This document shows positions 34,583-42,860 of a DNA stretch of 64,000 nucleotides, one piece after another. The translations under genes were made by a program, and so were the position numbers. Position 1 is the stretch's first letter. Each line of letters starts with the position of its first letter. The stretch comes from Streptomyces liliifuscus (lineage in GTDB: Bacteria; Actinomycetota; Actinomycetes; Streptomycetales; Streptomycetaceae). The stretch lies in contig NZ_CP066831.1 in the NCBI RefSeq assembly GCF_016598615.1, forward strand, positions 10,168,001 through 10,232,000. Reading direction: 5' to 3'. The notes beneath the pieces are model-generated. The model was not told where the DNA came from, did no database searches, and saw only the letters and a list, made by a program, of their open reading frames with translations.

Positions 34583-35365
34583 ATGGATCACGCAGCGGTA
34601 CTGGCACTGTTCGACCGTGACATGCGCGAGGGCGCGCGCCCCTTCGGCCTCGACTCCGTGGTGGAGCGGGTCGGAGGGGTGGTGCGGCACGTCGGACCCG
34701 AGAAGGGCTGGAACGGGGTGCTCTGGTCCGACCTCTCGGAGGCCGACGCGGACGCGGCGATCGCCGAGCAGGTGCGCCATTTCACCAGCCTGGGCCTGGA
34801 GTTCGAGTGGAAGCTGTACGCGCACGACCGGCCGGTCGACCTGCCCCGAAGGCTGCGTGCGGCCGGCTTCACGGCCGAACCCGAGGAGACGCTGATGATC
34901 GCCGAGGTCGGCGAGCTGGACCTCGACCTCCGGCCGCCGCAGGGCATCGAGCTGCGGCCCGTCACCGACGCCGCGGGCGTCGACCTCGTGGCCGACGTCC
35001 ATGAACAGGCCTTCTACGGCGCGGACAGCTCCCGGCTCCGGCACCTGCTGCTCACTCAGCTCGCCGAGGAGCCGGACACCGTGGTCGCCGTCGTGGCCCT
35101 CGCCGACGACGTGCCGGTGAGCTCGGCCCGTATGGAGCTCATCCCTGGCACACGGTTCGCGGGGCTGTGGGGCGGCGGCACGATCGAGGCCTGGCGAGGC
35201 CGGGGCATCTACCGCGCGCTGGTCGCCCACCGCGCCCGTATCGCCGCCGACCGCGGCTACCGCTACCTCCAGGTCGACGCCTCCGACGAGAGCCGCCCCA
35301 TCCTCGAACGACTCGGCTTCTCCCGACTGACGACGACCACGCCGTACGTGCACCCGGCCTCGTAG
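34583..35365 (+). CDS. GNAT-family N-acetyltransferase
   Basis: A 260-aa protein. The C-terminal half is a full GNAT domain with GLWGGGTIEAWRGRGIYRAL (CoA-binding RGRGIY) and RYLQVDASDESRPILERLGF. The N-terminal half is a diverged domain. GGAG precedes the ATG by eight bases. It is separated from the repair genes by about 80 bp. The substrate is unknown. Confidence 0.82.
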   Translation: MDHAAVLALFDRDMREGARPFGLDSVVERVGGVVRHVGPEKGWNGVLWSDLSEADADAAIAEQVRHFTSLGLEFEWKLYAHDRPVDLPRRLRAAGFTAEPEETLMIAEVGELDLDLRPPQGIELRPVTDAAGVDLVADVHEQAFYGADSSRLRHLLLTQLAEEPDTVVAVVALADDVPVSSARMELIPGTRFAGLWGGGTIEAWRGRGIYRALVAHRARIAADRGYRYLQVDASDESRPILERLGFSRLTTTTPYVHPAS

Positions 35366-35401
35366 CCGGGCCCGGGAGGGGCAAGTCACCGGGGCCCGGG
35401 C
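35365..35401. terminator. GC-rich bidirectional hairpin
   Basis: Arms of about 11 bp around GGGCCCGG with a small bulge and a 13-nt loop between two convergent GNAT genes. Confidence 0.6.
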
Positions 35402-35415
35402 ATGACAACGCCGCC

Positions 35416-36297
35416 TCACAGATCGAGTTGGTACTCCACCGCCCTGTGCGTCGGCAGATAGCCGAGCGTGTCGTTGATGCCGCGCATGTGCGCGTTGCTG
35501 TCGGCCGTGTCAGTGAGGAGGCCGCCGAGTTCCGGGTGGTGTTCGCGGGCCTGTCGGATGGACCGTGCCTTCATCCAGAGGCCGAGACCGTGGCCCCGGT
35601 GTTCGGGCAGCACTCCGGTCCCGTAGTGCTGTGCGTCCCCCCGGCCGTCGCCGGGCACGACGAGCTCGGAGAAGCCGACGACCGACCCGTCGGAGGTGTC
35701 CACCACGGCGACGGTGTGCAACAGTTCGCCCCGCTTGGCGATGGCCTCGGCGGCGGCGAGTACGCGCTCCACGTCCCAGACGACCGTGCCGTAGTCGGTG
35801 CCGTCCATCGGCATGTCGTCCATGGCCCGGCGCGAGTCGGCGAACGTACGGGCCAGTTCGGGCGCCACCGTGCCCTCCCAGTGGATCAACCGGTAGCCCT
35901 CGTGGGGCTGTTCGACGATCTCGTCGATCCGGTGGAGGTCGGCGTCGGCCAGCGGGAGCCGGGCATACGTCAGCGCCAGCACCCTGCGGAAACCGCGCGC
36001 CGTCAGGAAGAGGTCGCCGGGGGAACCCGCCTCTGCCTGGGCGAGGAGGGACCGGCGGCGCTCGTCGCGTGCCGCCGCGACGGCCGCGTCCAGGAGAGCG
36101 CCGCCGACACCGCGCCGGCGCTCCGTCCGGTGCACGGCGATCTCCAGCTCGGCGAGATGCTCCTGCCCCTCCTTGGTGAAGAGCCGCAGAAAGGCGGACC
36201 CGACCGGTGCCCCCTCGTCGTCGGACGCGAGCCAGGCCAGCCGGCGGCTCGACGCGCCGGGCAGGGGATCGGTGAGTGCGGTGATGCGGTGCGGCAA
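35416..36297 (-). CDS. double-GNAT acetyltransferase
   Basis: A 293-aa protein with two GNAT-type halves. The first has VHRTERRRGVGGALLDAAVA. The second has VLPEHRGHGLGLWMKARSI (CoA-binding RGHGLG) and ends MRGINDTLGYLPTHRAVEYQ. It resembles the mycothiol-synthase-like tandem GNAT proteins but is not the MshD orthologue by any clear sign. The frame has no ATG near the domain start; a TTG at 36297 with GGAG five bases upstream is the best start. Confidence 0.8.
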   Translation of the reverse strand: MPHRITALTDPLPGASSRRLAWLASDDEGAPVGSAFLRLFTKEGQEHLAELEIAVHRTERRRGVGGALLDAAVAAARDERRRSLLAQAEAGSPGDLFLTARGFRRVLALTYARLPLADADLHRIDEIVEQPHEGYRLIHWEGTVAPELARTFADSRRAMDDMPMDGTDYGTVVWDVERVLAAAEAIAKRGELLHTVAVVDTSDGSVVGFSELVVPGDGRGDAQHYGTGVLPEHRGHGLGLWMKARSIRQAREHHPELGGLLTDTADSNAHMRGINDTLGYLPTHRAVEYQLDL

Positions 36298-36475
36298 GGT
36301 GTCTCCGTCACGGTTGGGATGCGGTGCGGGCTGCGGGGGGAAACCCGCAGACGCTAGCCGTGACGGAGAACGACCTGCAACAGCTTTTCGTACTGCTCGT
36401 ACTGCGACGCGCCATGCGGTTGACGGCGGACACCTCGTGGAGCCCCGGCGTGCGGTGCTCCGCGATCCGTCGTGC

Positions 36476-36742
36476 TCAGCGGCGCCCTGCCTTCGACCGG
36501 TCCAGGGCCGCGACACCGAGCGCCGCGAGTCCGATCTGGATCAGCCACTCGATCCAGTCCACTCCGTTGGTGTCGGACACGTCGAACGCGTTGGCCAGCG
36601 CCGAACCGATGAGCGCGGCCACGATGCCGACCGCGATCGTCCACAGAATGCCGATGCGCTGACGGCCCGGAACAACGAGCCGGCCCAGCACACCGATGAT
36701 GATGCCGATCACGATGGCACTGATGATGCCCGAGATCTCCAT
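36476..36742 (-). CDS. GlsB/YeaQ/YmgE-family small membrane stress protein
   Basis: An 88-aa protein with three hydrophobic segments (ISAIVIGIIIGVLGRLVVPG, WTIAVGIVAALIGSALANAF, WLIQIGLAALGVAAL). The motif GRLVVPGRQ is diagnostic for the transglycosylase-associated/GlsB family. These proteins are linked to envelope stress; the mechanism is unknown. Upstream of the start there is a 10-bp direct duplication (CCCCTCTTCG twice). Confidence 0.88.
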   Translation of the reverse strand: MEISGIISAIVIGIIIGVLGRLVVPGRQRIGILWTIAVGIVAALIGSALANAFDVSDTNGVDWIEWLIQIGLAALGVAALDRSKAGRR

Positions 36743-36826
36743 CTCAGCCCCTCTTCGCCCCTCTTCGTCATACTCCTTACGTCTACAAGTGCCCCGTCGG
36801 CGAGAGTGCAGTCCGGGCGGTTTCCC

Positions 36827-37372
36827 TCAGCCGACGCCGTTTCCGGTCCAGCCGGTGACTCCCAGCACCTCGCGCGCGATGTCGATCACCTCGCGGTCGT
36901 CCGTGACCACCCGTACGGTGTCCGCGGGCGCCCGTTCCTCCAGCAGCCTGGCCTTGTGGGCGCTGCCCCGCAGCTCCTGTTCCAGCTCGGAGCCCAGCTC
37001 GCGCCCCTTCAGCCGCTTGGCGGCGGTGGCGTCGGAGGCGGTGAGGAGCACCCGTACGAGCCGTACGTCCTCGCCCATCGCCCGCTCGAACATGCCCGCG
37101 GCCTCGGTCAGCACGCTCACGGTGTTCGTGTAGATCAGGCGGCGGTGGCCGAGTTCGGCGAAGTTCCCCCACACCGCCGCCAGATTGCGTTCGGTGATCC
37201 CCGCCCGGTGCGGATCGTCCTCCGGCGCCGGATGCACCTGCCCCATGAAGTCGCCCTCCAGCACGGCGTGGGCGACCTGCGCCCGCCGCAGCCGGGCCGA
37301 GACCTCCCAGCCCACTGTCGACTTCCCGACACCCGCGCGCCCACCGATGAGCAGAACCTCCGCATGATCCAT
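36827..37372 (-). CDS. P-loop kinase/NTPase (AAA_33-like)
   Basis: A 181-aa protein. Walker A: LLIGGRAGVGKSTVGWEVS near the N-terminus. Then GDFMGQVHPAPEDD and a C-terminal LID-like Arg-rich part (TAAKRLKGRELGSELEQ). It looks like a small shikimate-kinase or nucleotide-kinase-like NTPase. Substrate unknown. Confidence 0.78.
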   Translation of the reverse strand: MDHAEVLLIGGRAGVGKSTVGWEVSARLRRAQVAHAVLEGDFMGQVHPAPEDDPHRAGITERNLAAVWGNFAELGHRRLIYTNTVSVLTEAAGMFERAMGEDVRLVRVLLTASDATAAKRLKGRELGSELEQELRGSAHKARLLEERAPADTVRVVTDDREVIDIAREVLGVTGWTGNGVG

Positions 37373-37427
37373 GGGAGCAGCCTGCCAGCCGGGAGCGGGC
37401 TCCCGCGATCGAGAACCGCCCGAAGGG

Positions 37428-37988
37428 TTACGCGGCGCCGCCGGTGAGGCTCCATGTCCGCAGGGTGATCTGCCGCCCCCGTGACGTCCGCAGGACGGGC
37501 TCGTCGTCGGTGAGCGTGAAGCCGGTGGACCGGGCCACCGCGATGCTGGCCGCGTTGCCCTCCTCGATGCACAGCACCACGCGCCGCGCTCCCGTGTGCC
37601 GCACGGCGTACTCGGAGAGGAGGCGGACTGCCCGGGAGGCCAGCCCCCGGCCCCGGTGGGCGGCTCCCACGCCGTAGGCGATCTCGACGTCCCTCTCGTC
37701 GGCCTTGCTGCGGAACAGCAGCGCCTCGCCCCGGGGCAGGACCCCGTCCGTGGTGATCGCGAGCTGCACCTTGCGTCCCTGCGCCCGCGCCTCCTGGGCC
37801 TCGGTGAGATAGACCTGTGCCGCCATCGTGTCGAAGGGCGAGGCCACCGGCGTCCAGCGGGCGATCTCGGGGTCGTCGTACACCTCGACCAGGGCGGGGA
37901 TGTCCTCCTCGGACCATTCGCGCAGGTGAATACCCTCTCCTTCGAGCCGCAGGTACGGAGGCGGGGCGAGTGTCAGCGGGCTGTCCAT
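37428..37988 (-). CDS. GNAT-family (RimJ/RimL-like) acetyltransferase
   Basis: A 186-aa single GNAT domain. It has GIHLREWSEEDIPALVEVYD at the start, then the CoA site GVGAAHRGRGLASRAVRLL and IEEGNAASIAVARSTGFTL. Soluble. The substrate is unknown. It shares direction with the neighbouring P-loop protein gene but has a 55-bp gap. Confidence 0.84.
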   Translation of the reverse strand: MDSPLTLAPPPYLRLEGEGIHLREWSEEDIPALVEVYDDPEIARWTPVASPFDTMAAQVYLTEAQEARAQGRKVQLAITTDGVLPRGEALLFRSKADERDVEIAYGVGAAHRGRGLASRAVRLLSEYAVRHTGARRVVLCIEEGNAASIAVARSTGFTLTDDEPVLRTSRGRQITLRTWSLTGGAA

Positions 37989-38040
37989 GAGGCGATCCTG
38001 CCCGCGCGCCGACGGACGGCCAAGGGCGCGTGGGCGTCGC

Positions 38041-39276
38041 TCACCGCACGACGGAGCGCCCCAGATCGGCGAGCCCCTGGTCGGGAGCGGTCGCGCGGCG
38101 CACGGCCTCGCGGATCACCGACACGGGATCGTCCTGGTGGTAGATCCGCTCCGACGGCTCGATACCGTCCAGGAACTCCTGGTACCGCACCGCGTACGCG
38201 AGATGCGCGAGCGGCTCGGCGACGGCCAGGGCGCGGGCCGGATCGCTGCCCGGCACCTGCTCCAGCCACGCGTCCGCCCAGACCCGGGCGGCTCCCGCTC
38301 GCACGGCCTCGGGAAGGAACGCGTGCACGCGGAGCGCGTCCAGGACCGGGTTGCCCCAGTGCGCGTCGGCGAAGTCGACGACCACCGGCGGCCCGCCGTC
38401 GCTGCGCCAGTTGCCGGGATGGAAGTCGCCGTGCACGACCGTGTCAGGCAGCCCGCACTCGTCGAGCAGCCGCCAACGGTCCGTCAACTCCCGTGCCACG
38501 CCCAGCTCATGAGCGGTCAGCCCGCCGGAGACAGGGCCGTCGAGCAACTCCCGTACCCGCTCGGCGAAGACGGACGTACGACGGTCCGGCAGGCTCGCGG
38601 GCCGTTCCTCCGGCCGTACGGCGAGGGCGGCCTGGGCCGCGACGAAGCGCCGCACTCCGGAGGCGGCGGTGTCCGCGGAGGCCTTCCAGCAGTCCTCGCC
38701 GGGGATGTGTTCCATCAGGAGGCGCCCGTCGGCCGAGCCCAGGACGGTCGGGACCAGGCCCGGATCGACGCGGGCGAACGCGGCGATGACCTGCGCCTCG
38801 TCCGAGGCGAAGCGCGGAGTGGCCTTGAGCCAGACCGGACCCCTGTCGGTCGGCAGCCGGAAGAGCCCGGCCAGGTTCCATGTGCGGCGCTGTTCCACCG
38901 GCCCGGTCACCGGCCGGCCCGCCCCGGCCAGCGTGCGTGTCGACCAGTCGAGCAGTTCCCGGAGTCCGTCGATCCGCGCCCAGGGCGCCCGCAGCGGGTC
39001 GAGCCCGTACAACATCCCGGGATCCGCCGGGAGTTGGAGGAGCACACCCGGGCGGTCCAGGGCCTCGACGTGGTACGTCACATGGCCGTCACGGCCGCCC
39101 TCCCCACCGTCCACGGACAGCAGGCGGACCACCAACACCCGTACCCCGAGCGCCTGTTGCAGGCGCCGGACGACCGGCTCGACCTCGGACCACCACGGTA
39201 CGTCGACGGAGAAGGGGCCGACGGCGCCGAGAAAGTCCTCACCCGACGTCACCCACGCGCTGAAAGTTCGGCTCAC
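38041..39276 (-). CDS. APH-fold phosphotransferase
   Basis: A 411-aa protein with a GTG start. The N-terminal 130 residues are a separate, unrecognised domain (SVDVPWWSEVEPVVRRLQQ). The kinase-like domain has GPVWLKATPRFA (ATP Lys), the catalytic TVVHGDFHPGNWRSD (HGDxxxxN) and the metal-binding VVVDFADAHWGNP. The substrate is not known. Confidence 0.82.
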   Translation of the reverse strand: MSRTFSAWVTSGEDFLGAVGPFSVDVPWWSEVEPVVRRLQQALGVRVLVVRLLSVDGGEGGRDGHVTYHVEALDRPGVLLQLPADPGMLYGLDPLRAPWARIDGLRELLDWSTRTLAGAGRPVTGPVEQRRTWNLAGLFRLPTDRGPVWLKATPRFASDEAQVIAAFARVDPGLVPTVLGSADGRLLMEHIPGEDCWKASADTAASGVRRFVAAQAALAVRPEERPASLPDRRTSVFAERVRELLDGPVSGGLTAHELGVARELTDRWRLLDECGLPDTVVHGDFHPGNWRSDGGPPVVVDFADAHWGNPVLDALRVHAFLPEAVRAGAARVWADAWLEQVPGSDPARALAVAEPLAHLAYAVRYQEFLDGIEPSERIYHQDDPVSVIREAVRRATAPDQGLADLGRSVVR

Positions 39277-39378
39277 CGCGACAGTCTGAGCGAGCCGCCC
39301 GCCCGCGGCCAGCGAATATCGCCGGGGTACCCCGGATGGCAGACGGCACCGGACAGGGCGGCGGACACCGTCGTACGA

Positions 39379-39406
39379 TTGACATGCAGGTAATTGCCTG
39401 CATAAC
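39379..39406 (+). promoter_or_regulatory. promoter of the ArsR-SRPBCC gene
   Basis: TTGACA (39379-39384) as -35 and CATAAC (39401-39406) as -10, spaced 16 bp. This is a good housekeeping-type promoter, overlapped by the palindromic operator next described. Confidence 0.6.
39384..39403. promoter_or_regulatory. palindromic operator, likely of the ArsR-type regulator
   Basis: Arms ATGCAGG and CCTGCAT with a 6-bp centre (TAATTG) lie exactly between the -35 and -10 hexamers, where a bound repressor would block RNA polymerase. Confidence 0.65.
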
Positions 39407-39452
39407 GTTGAGTGTGCGATCGGACGAGGAACCAGAGCCGGAGGGCGGACCA

Positions 39453-40238
39453 GTGCCGGGTAGGGGCGCGGAGACGGACCAGGTCTTCAAAGCCCTGGCC
39501 GACGGGACACGCAGACGGCTGCTCGACAGGCTGCACGAGCACAGCGGACAGACGCTGGGAGAGCTGTGCGAGCACATCGACATGACCCGCCAGTCGGTCA
39601 CCCAGCACCTGGCCGTCCTGGAGGCGGCCAACCTGGTCAGCACGGTGCGGCGCGGGCGGGAAAAGCTGCACTACCTCAACCCCGTACCGCTCCACGAGAT
39701 CCAGGAGCGCTGGATCGACAAGTTCGAGCGCCCGCGCCTGCGCGCGCTCAGTGCGGTCAAACGACGAGCCGAGGAAGACATGAGCGACAAGCCGACATTC
39801 GTGTACGTCACCTACATCGCCAGCACGCCCGAGAAGGTCTGGGACGCGCTCACCGACGCCGACCTGACGGCCTCGTACTGGGGTCACAGCAACGTCTCCG
39901 AGGACTGGCGCCCAGGATCCCGGTGGGAGCACCGGCGCATCGACGGGTCGGGGATCGCCGACGTGGTCGGCACCGTCGTGGAGAGCGAGCGGCCCACCCG
40001 GCTGGTGGCCACCTGGGCCGCGCCCGAGGAAGAGGGCCAGGAGGACAAGTACTCCAGGGTCACCTACGACATCCGGCCGCACGGCGGGATCGTCCGGCTC
40101 ACCGTCACCCATGAGGACCTGGCCGACGAGACCGCGGTCAAGGAGGTGTCGGCCGGCTGGCCCGCCGTCCTCGCCAACCTGAAGTCGCTCCTGGAGACCG
40201 GCAGCCCGCTGCCGCAGGAGCCGTGGCTGGTGCCGTAG
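39453..40238 (+). CDS. ArsR-type HTH fused to SRPBCC (AHSA1) domain
   Basis: A 261-aa fusion. The N-terminal winged HTH (residues about 8-95) has FKALADGTRRRLLDRL and MTRQSVTQHLAVLEAANLV. An SRPBCC/AHSA1 domain follows (from about residue 110: FVYVTYIASTPEKVWDAL, then WRPGSRWEHRR, ending LLETGSPLP). Usually the two are separate neighbouring genes, the ArsR gene controlling the SRPBCC one. The GTG at 39453 has a strong GGAGGG seven bases upstream; an earlier GTG at 39414 would give a nearly leaderless mRNA. An operator overlaps the promoter, so autoregulation is likely. Confidence 0.85.
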   Translation: MPGRGAETDQVFKALADGTRRRLLDRLHEHSGQTLGELCEHIDMTRQSVTQHLAVLEAANLVSTVRRGREKLHYLNPVPLHEIQERWIDKFERPRLRALSAVKRRAEEDMSDKPTFVYVTYIASTPEKVWDALTDADLTASYWGHSNVSEDWRPGSRWEHRRIDGSGIADVVGTVVESERPTRLVATWAAPEEEGQEDKYSRVTYDIRPHGGIVRLTVTHEDLADETAVKEVSAGWPAVLANLKSLLETGSPLPQEPWLVP

Positions 40239-40244
40239 CACCGA

Positions 40245-40259
40245 CCGGCCCCGGGCCGG
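40245..40259. terminator. short GC hairpin after the ArsR-SRPBCC gene
   Basis: Stem CCGGCC/GGCCGG with a 3-nt loop, 7 bp after the stop. Confidence 0.4.
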
Positions 40260-40345
40260 CGGGGCGGGCGGTCGCACATGCGTCGGCCGGCCCGCGGTGT
40301 GGGCGCGCGGACCGGCCGACGGTCCTCATCGGCGCAGACGTCCTG

Positions 40346-40786
40346 CTACGTCTGTGATGTGTTCTTCGCGGACGTGGCCGCGCATATGAACCCCAGCACC
40401 ACGGCGAGAACGCCGATGATGATGTTGTTGAGCACGACACCCGCGTCGGGGCTCTCGCCGACGATCCACGGCGAGATGATCATCCACGTACCCATCGCGC
40501 ACATGGCCCAGCTCAGGCCGTACATCCGGGTCGGGGTGGTGGTGAATCCGAGGGCCAGGACGCCTATCGCGATGCCCATGATGAGGTTGTGCGTCACGAG
40601 TGCGGGCTGGCTGGTCGTGTAGTGGAGTATCCACGGGGAGGTGGCGCAGTACAGACCGAGCAGGAACACCGGTCCGTCCACGAGCGCCACATCGCGACCA
40701 CCGAGCATGCGGGCGTAGCGATCCCGCATTTCGGATACATCAGGGTGGCTGGCTATGTCACCTCTGGTGTTCGAGACGTTGGCCAT
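40346..40786 (-). CDS. SPW-repeat membrane protein
   Basis: A 146-aa protein with four hydrophobic segments and two SPW repeats (CATSPWILHY and MIISPWIVGE), the mark of this actinobacterial family. The N-terminal 35 residues are cytoplasmic. AAGGAG stands before the ATG. The function of the family is unknown. It overlaps the 3' end of the sigma factor gene by 29 bp and follows it in the same direction, so the two are probably co-transcribed. Confidence 0.87.
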   Translation of the reverse strand: MANVSNTRGDIASHPDVSEMRDRYARMLGGRDVALVDGPVFLLGLYCATSPWILHYTTSQPALVTHNLIMGIAIGVLALGFTTTPTRMYGLSWAMCAMGTWMIISPWIVGESPDAGVVLNNIIIGVLAVVLGFICAATSAKNTSQT

Positions 40787-41549
40787 GACTCGACTCCTTT
40801 GTCTCTGCAGGCCTGACCGCGACTGTGCGGTTTGCGGTAGACGCCGCGTATGTACATTCTGCTCTTATTTCTTCTTTATGTGTAGAGGTGGGCGGGCCGG
40901 AGGAGGCAGGAGTCGCGTAGTCCGTACGCAGACAGCGACGCAGCCGGTACAGCCCGCGTCGGGCATGGCTCTTGACCGTCCCCAGCGGCCAGCCGGTGCG
41001 CTGGGCGATCTGGGCCTGGGTGAGGTCCTCGTAGAACGTCAGCCGCAGGACACGCTGCTGGGCCGAGGGCAGCCTCGCCATCTCCCGCCGGATCAGGATC
41101 CGGTCCAGGACCGCTTCGGGTTGTGCGTCCGCGGGATCGCCGAGCACCAGGACGGATCCCGCCCGGGCGACGAGCTCCGCGTGGCGCGTCCTGGCCGCCA
41201 GGGCGTCGGCGATCCTGTGTCTGGTGATGCCCACGATCCAGGCCGCGACCGCGCCGCGTTCGGGCCGGTAACCGTGACGGCCGCGCCAGACCCCCAGGAA
41301 GACCTGCTGGGTGATGTCCTCGGCCTCCCTCGCGTCACCCAGCGCACGCCAGGCGAGCGTGTGGACCAGCGCGGACCACCTGTGGTGGACGGCGGCCAGA
41401 GTGGCCTCGTCGCCGTCGGCCAGACCGCGGGCCAACTCCTCGTCGGTGAGCGGCTCCTGGTTGCCGAACGACTCCTTCGAACGAACCCATGAGGGGGTGC
41501 CACTCTCCGCCGTGACCACCGGCGGTTCGGGCATCGCACGTCCGGTCAT
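40758..41549 (-). CDS. ECF RNA polymerase sigma factor (LitS-like by context)
   Basis: A 263-aa ECF sigma factor. Region 2 is LVHTLAWRALGDAREAEDIT followed by QQVFLGVWRG; region 4 is LPSAQQRVLRLTFYEDLTQA and GWPLGTVKSHARRGLYRLRR. The C-terminal 45 residues are a variable tail. The second ATG (41549) has correct spacing to GAGGAG. It is divergent from a MerR-B12 photoreceptor-like gene, the same arrangement as litS-litR of Streptomyces coelicolor, where the sigma factor drives light-induced genes such as photolyase. No anti-sigma gene is adjacent. Confidence 0.86.
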   Translation of the reverse strand: MTGRAMPEPPVVTAESGTPSWVRSKESFGNQEPLTDEELARGLADGDEATLAAVHHRWSALVHTLAWRALGDAREAEDITQQVFLGVWRGRHGYRPERGAVAAWIVGITRHRIADALAARTRHAELVARAGSVLVLGDPADAQPEAVLDRILIRREMARLPSAQQRVLRLTFYEDLTQAQIAQRTGWPLGTVKSHARRGLYRLRRCLRTDYATPASSGPPTSTHKEEIRAECTYAASTANRTVAVRPAETKESSHGQRLEHQR

Positions 41550-41610
41550 GACCATGGCTCCTCACGTCGCTGCCCCGGTGCGGTCATCGTCGGAGCCGGG
41601 CCCTGAGGTG

Positions 41611-41626
41611 ATCAATGCGCATCGAT
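41611..41626. promoter_or_regulatory. operator-like palindrome between litS-like and litR-like genes
   Basis: A 16-bp inverted repeat (ATCAATGCGCATCGAT, one mismatched pair) just upstream of the MerR-B12 start and of the divergent sigma gene. It is the best candidate binding site of the regulator. Confidence 0.5.
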
Positions 41627-41635
41627 TCTGCGTCG

Positions 41636-41641
41636 TATAGT
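41636..41641 (+). promoter_or_regulatory. -10 element giving a possibly leaderless litR-like mRNA
   Basis: TATAGT ends 6 bp before the ATG at 41648, so transcription would begin at or next to the start codon. This fits the lack of a ribosome binding site there. Confidence 0.45.
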
Positions 41642-41647
41642 CGGCCC

Positions 41648-42787
41648 ATGTACGAGCCGACGGGCGGGCGGAACCGCCCGGACGACACCTCTTCCGAAGC
41701 GGTCGAGGCGGCCGGTACGGGCATGACGACCGGGACAGTGGCCCGTCGGCTCGGGGTGTCGCCGACCACGCTGCGCTCGTGGGACCGCCGCTACGGCCTG
41801 GGCCCCGCTGTCCGCGCCGACGGACGCCACCGCCGCTGGACGACCCGGGACGTCGCGATGCTGGAGGCGATGTGCCGGCTGACCTCAGCCGGAGTCCCGC
41901 CCGCCGAGGCGGCCCGCGCCGCGATGCAGGGGGCTGTCGACGAGAGGGCCGTCAACGCGGCGACTCGCAAAGCCCCGAAAGAGGGGGACGCCGCAGAGAA
42001 GGCCGTCAAGGAGACGATCGGCTCGTCCTTGCTCTCGCCCTCGCCTTCGCGCGACCGGACCGCCCACGAGCTCACACCCGCCGACGACCGGCCACCCACG
42101 GCGGGCCTGCCGCTTCCCGGCGACATCCGCAAGGAGTGCCGTGGACTGGCCCGGGCCGCTGTCCGGCTCGACGCCCCTGCCGTCGACGGCAGGTTGACCT
42201 CGGCCGTCGAGCGGTACGGCCTCACGGTGGCCTGGCAGGACGTGATGGTTCCGACGTTGCACGCCGTCGGCCGTAGATGGGAGTCGTCCGGCGACCGGTA
42301 TGTCGAGGTCGAGCACCTGCTGTCCTGGCACATCTCCACCACGCTCCGCCGGGTCACCCCGTCCCCGCGACCGTGCACGCCGGAGACCGCCGCGGGGCCG
42401 GTGCTCCTGGCCTGCGTACCCGGAGAGCAGCACACCCTGCCACTGGAGGCGCTGAACGCCGGACTCGCCGAACACGGCCTGCCCACCCGGATGTTCGGCG
42501 CGGCCGTGCCGGCGGAGGCGCTCACCGCGGCGGTACGGCGCCTGGGGCCCTCGGCCGTCGTCCTGTGGGCCCAGGCACGCTCCACGGCGAGCGTCCCCCT
42601 GGCCCGCCACCTGGCCGCCACGCACTGGGGTGTGAAGGGAGCCCGCAGACATCCGACGCTCGTGCTGGGCGGCCCGGGATGGGCAGGGCGATCGGCGCAG
42701 GGCATGCTCCGGCCGCCGAGCCTGTATGACGCACTGGCAGTCCTCACAGCCCGCTACGAGAACAGCGTGCCGGGACCGGCGGGCTGA
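41648..42787 (+). CDS. litR: MerR-family B12-binding photoreceptor-like regulator (LitR/CarH type)
   Basis: A 379-aa regulator. The MerR HTH (residues about 25-95) has TTGTVARRLGVSPTTLRSWD and RRYGLGPA. A variable linker leads to a B12-binding module: a helical cap with WESSGDRYVEVEH (Trp, Glu and His of the CarH-type Wx9EH motif, here with ten residues between) and a Rossmann part with VPGEQHTLPLEAL, whose His would coordinate cobalt. Such proteins hold DNA in the dark as adenosylcobalamin tetramers and fall off after light. Neighbours (ECF sigma, photolyase, DUF2867 SDR) strongly support a light role. The symbol is by analogy. Confidence 0.82.
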   Translation: MYEPTGGRNRPDDTSSEAVEAAGTGMTTGTVARRLGVSPTTLRSWDRRYGLGPAVRADGRHRRWTTRDVAMLEAMCRLTSAGVPPAEAARAAMQGAVDERAVNAATRKAPKEGDAAEKAVKETIGSSLLSPSPSRDRTAHELTPADDRPPTAGLPLPGDIRKECRGLARAAVRLDAPAVDGRLTSAVERYGLTVAWQDVMVPTLHAVGRRWESSGDRYVEVEHLLSWHISTTLRRVTPSPRPCTPETAAGPVLLACVPGEQHTLPLEALNAGLAEHGLPTRMFGAAVPAEALTAAVRRLGPSAVVLWAQARSTASVPLARHLAATHWGVKGARRHPTLVLGGPGWAGRSAQGMLRPPSLYDALAVLTARYENSVPGPAG

Positions 42788-42860
42788 CGGACTGGCGGAT
42801 TGGCGGGCTGCTGGTCCGGCGGATTGGCAGGTCGGCGGTTTGGCGGACCGGCGGATCCTC
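42781..42860. repeat. 8-bp tandem repeat, ten units, across the litR-like stop codon
   Basis: Units GGGCTGAC, GGACTGGC, GGATTGGC, GGGCTGCT, GGTCCGGC, GGATTGGC, AGGTCGGC, GGTTTGGC, GGACCGGC, GGATCCTC follow without a gap. The first unit contains the last codons and TGA of the litR-like gene and the last touches the stop of the convergent photolyase gene, so the repeat fills the whole gap. Confidence 0.85.

Noticed and set aside
13974..39276. Antibiotic resistance role for the two APH-fold genes
   Set aside because: The kinase motifs are present in both, but nothing in sequence or neighbours points to an aminoglycoside or other drug as substrate.
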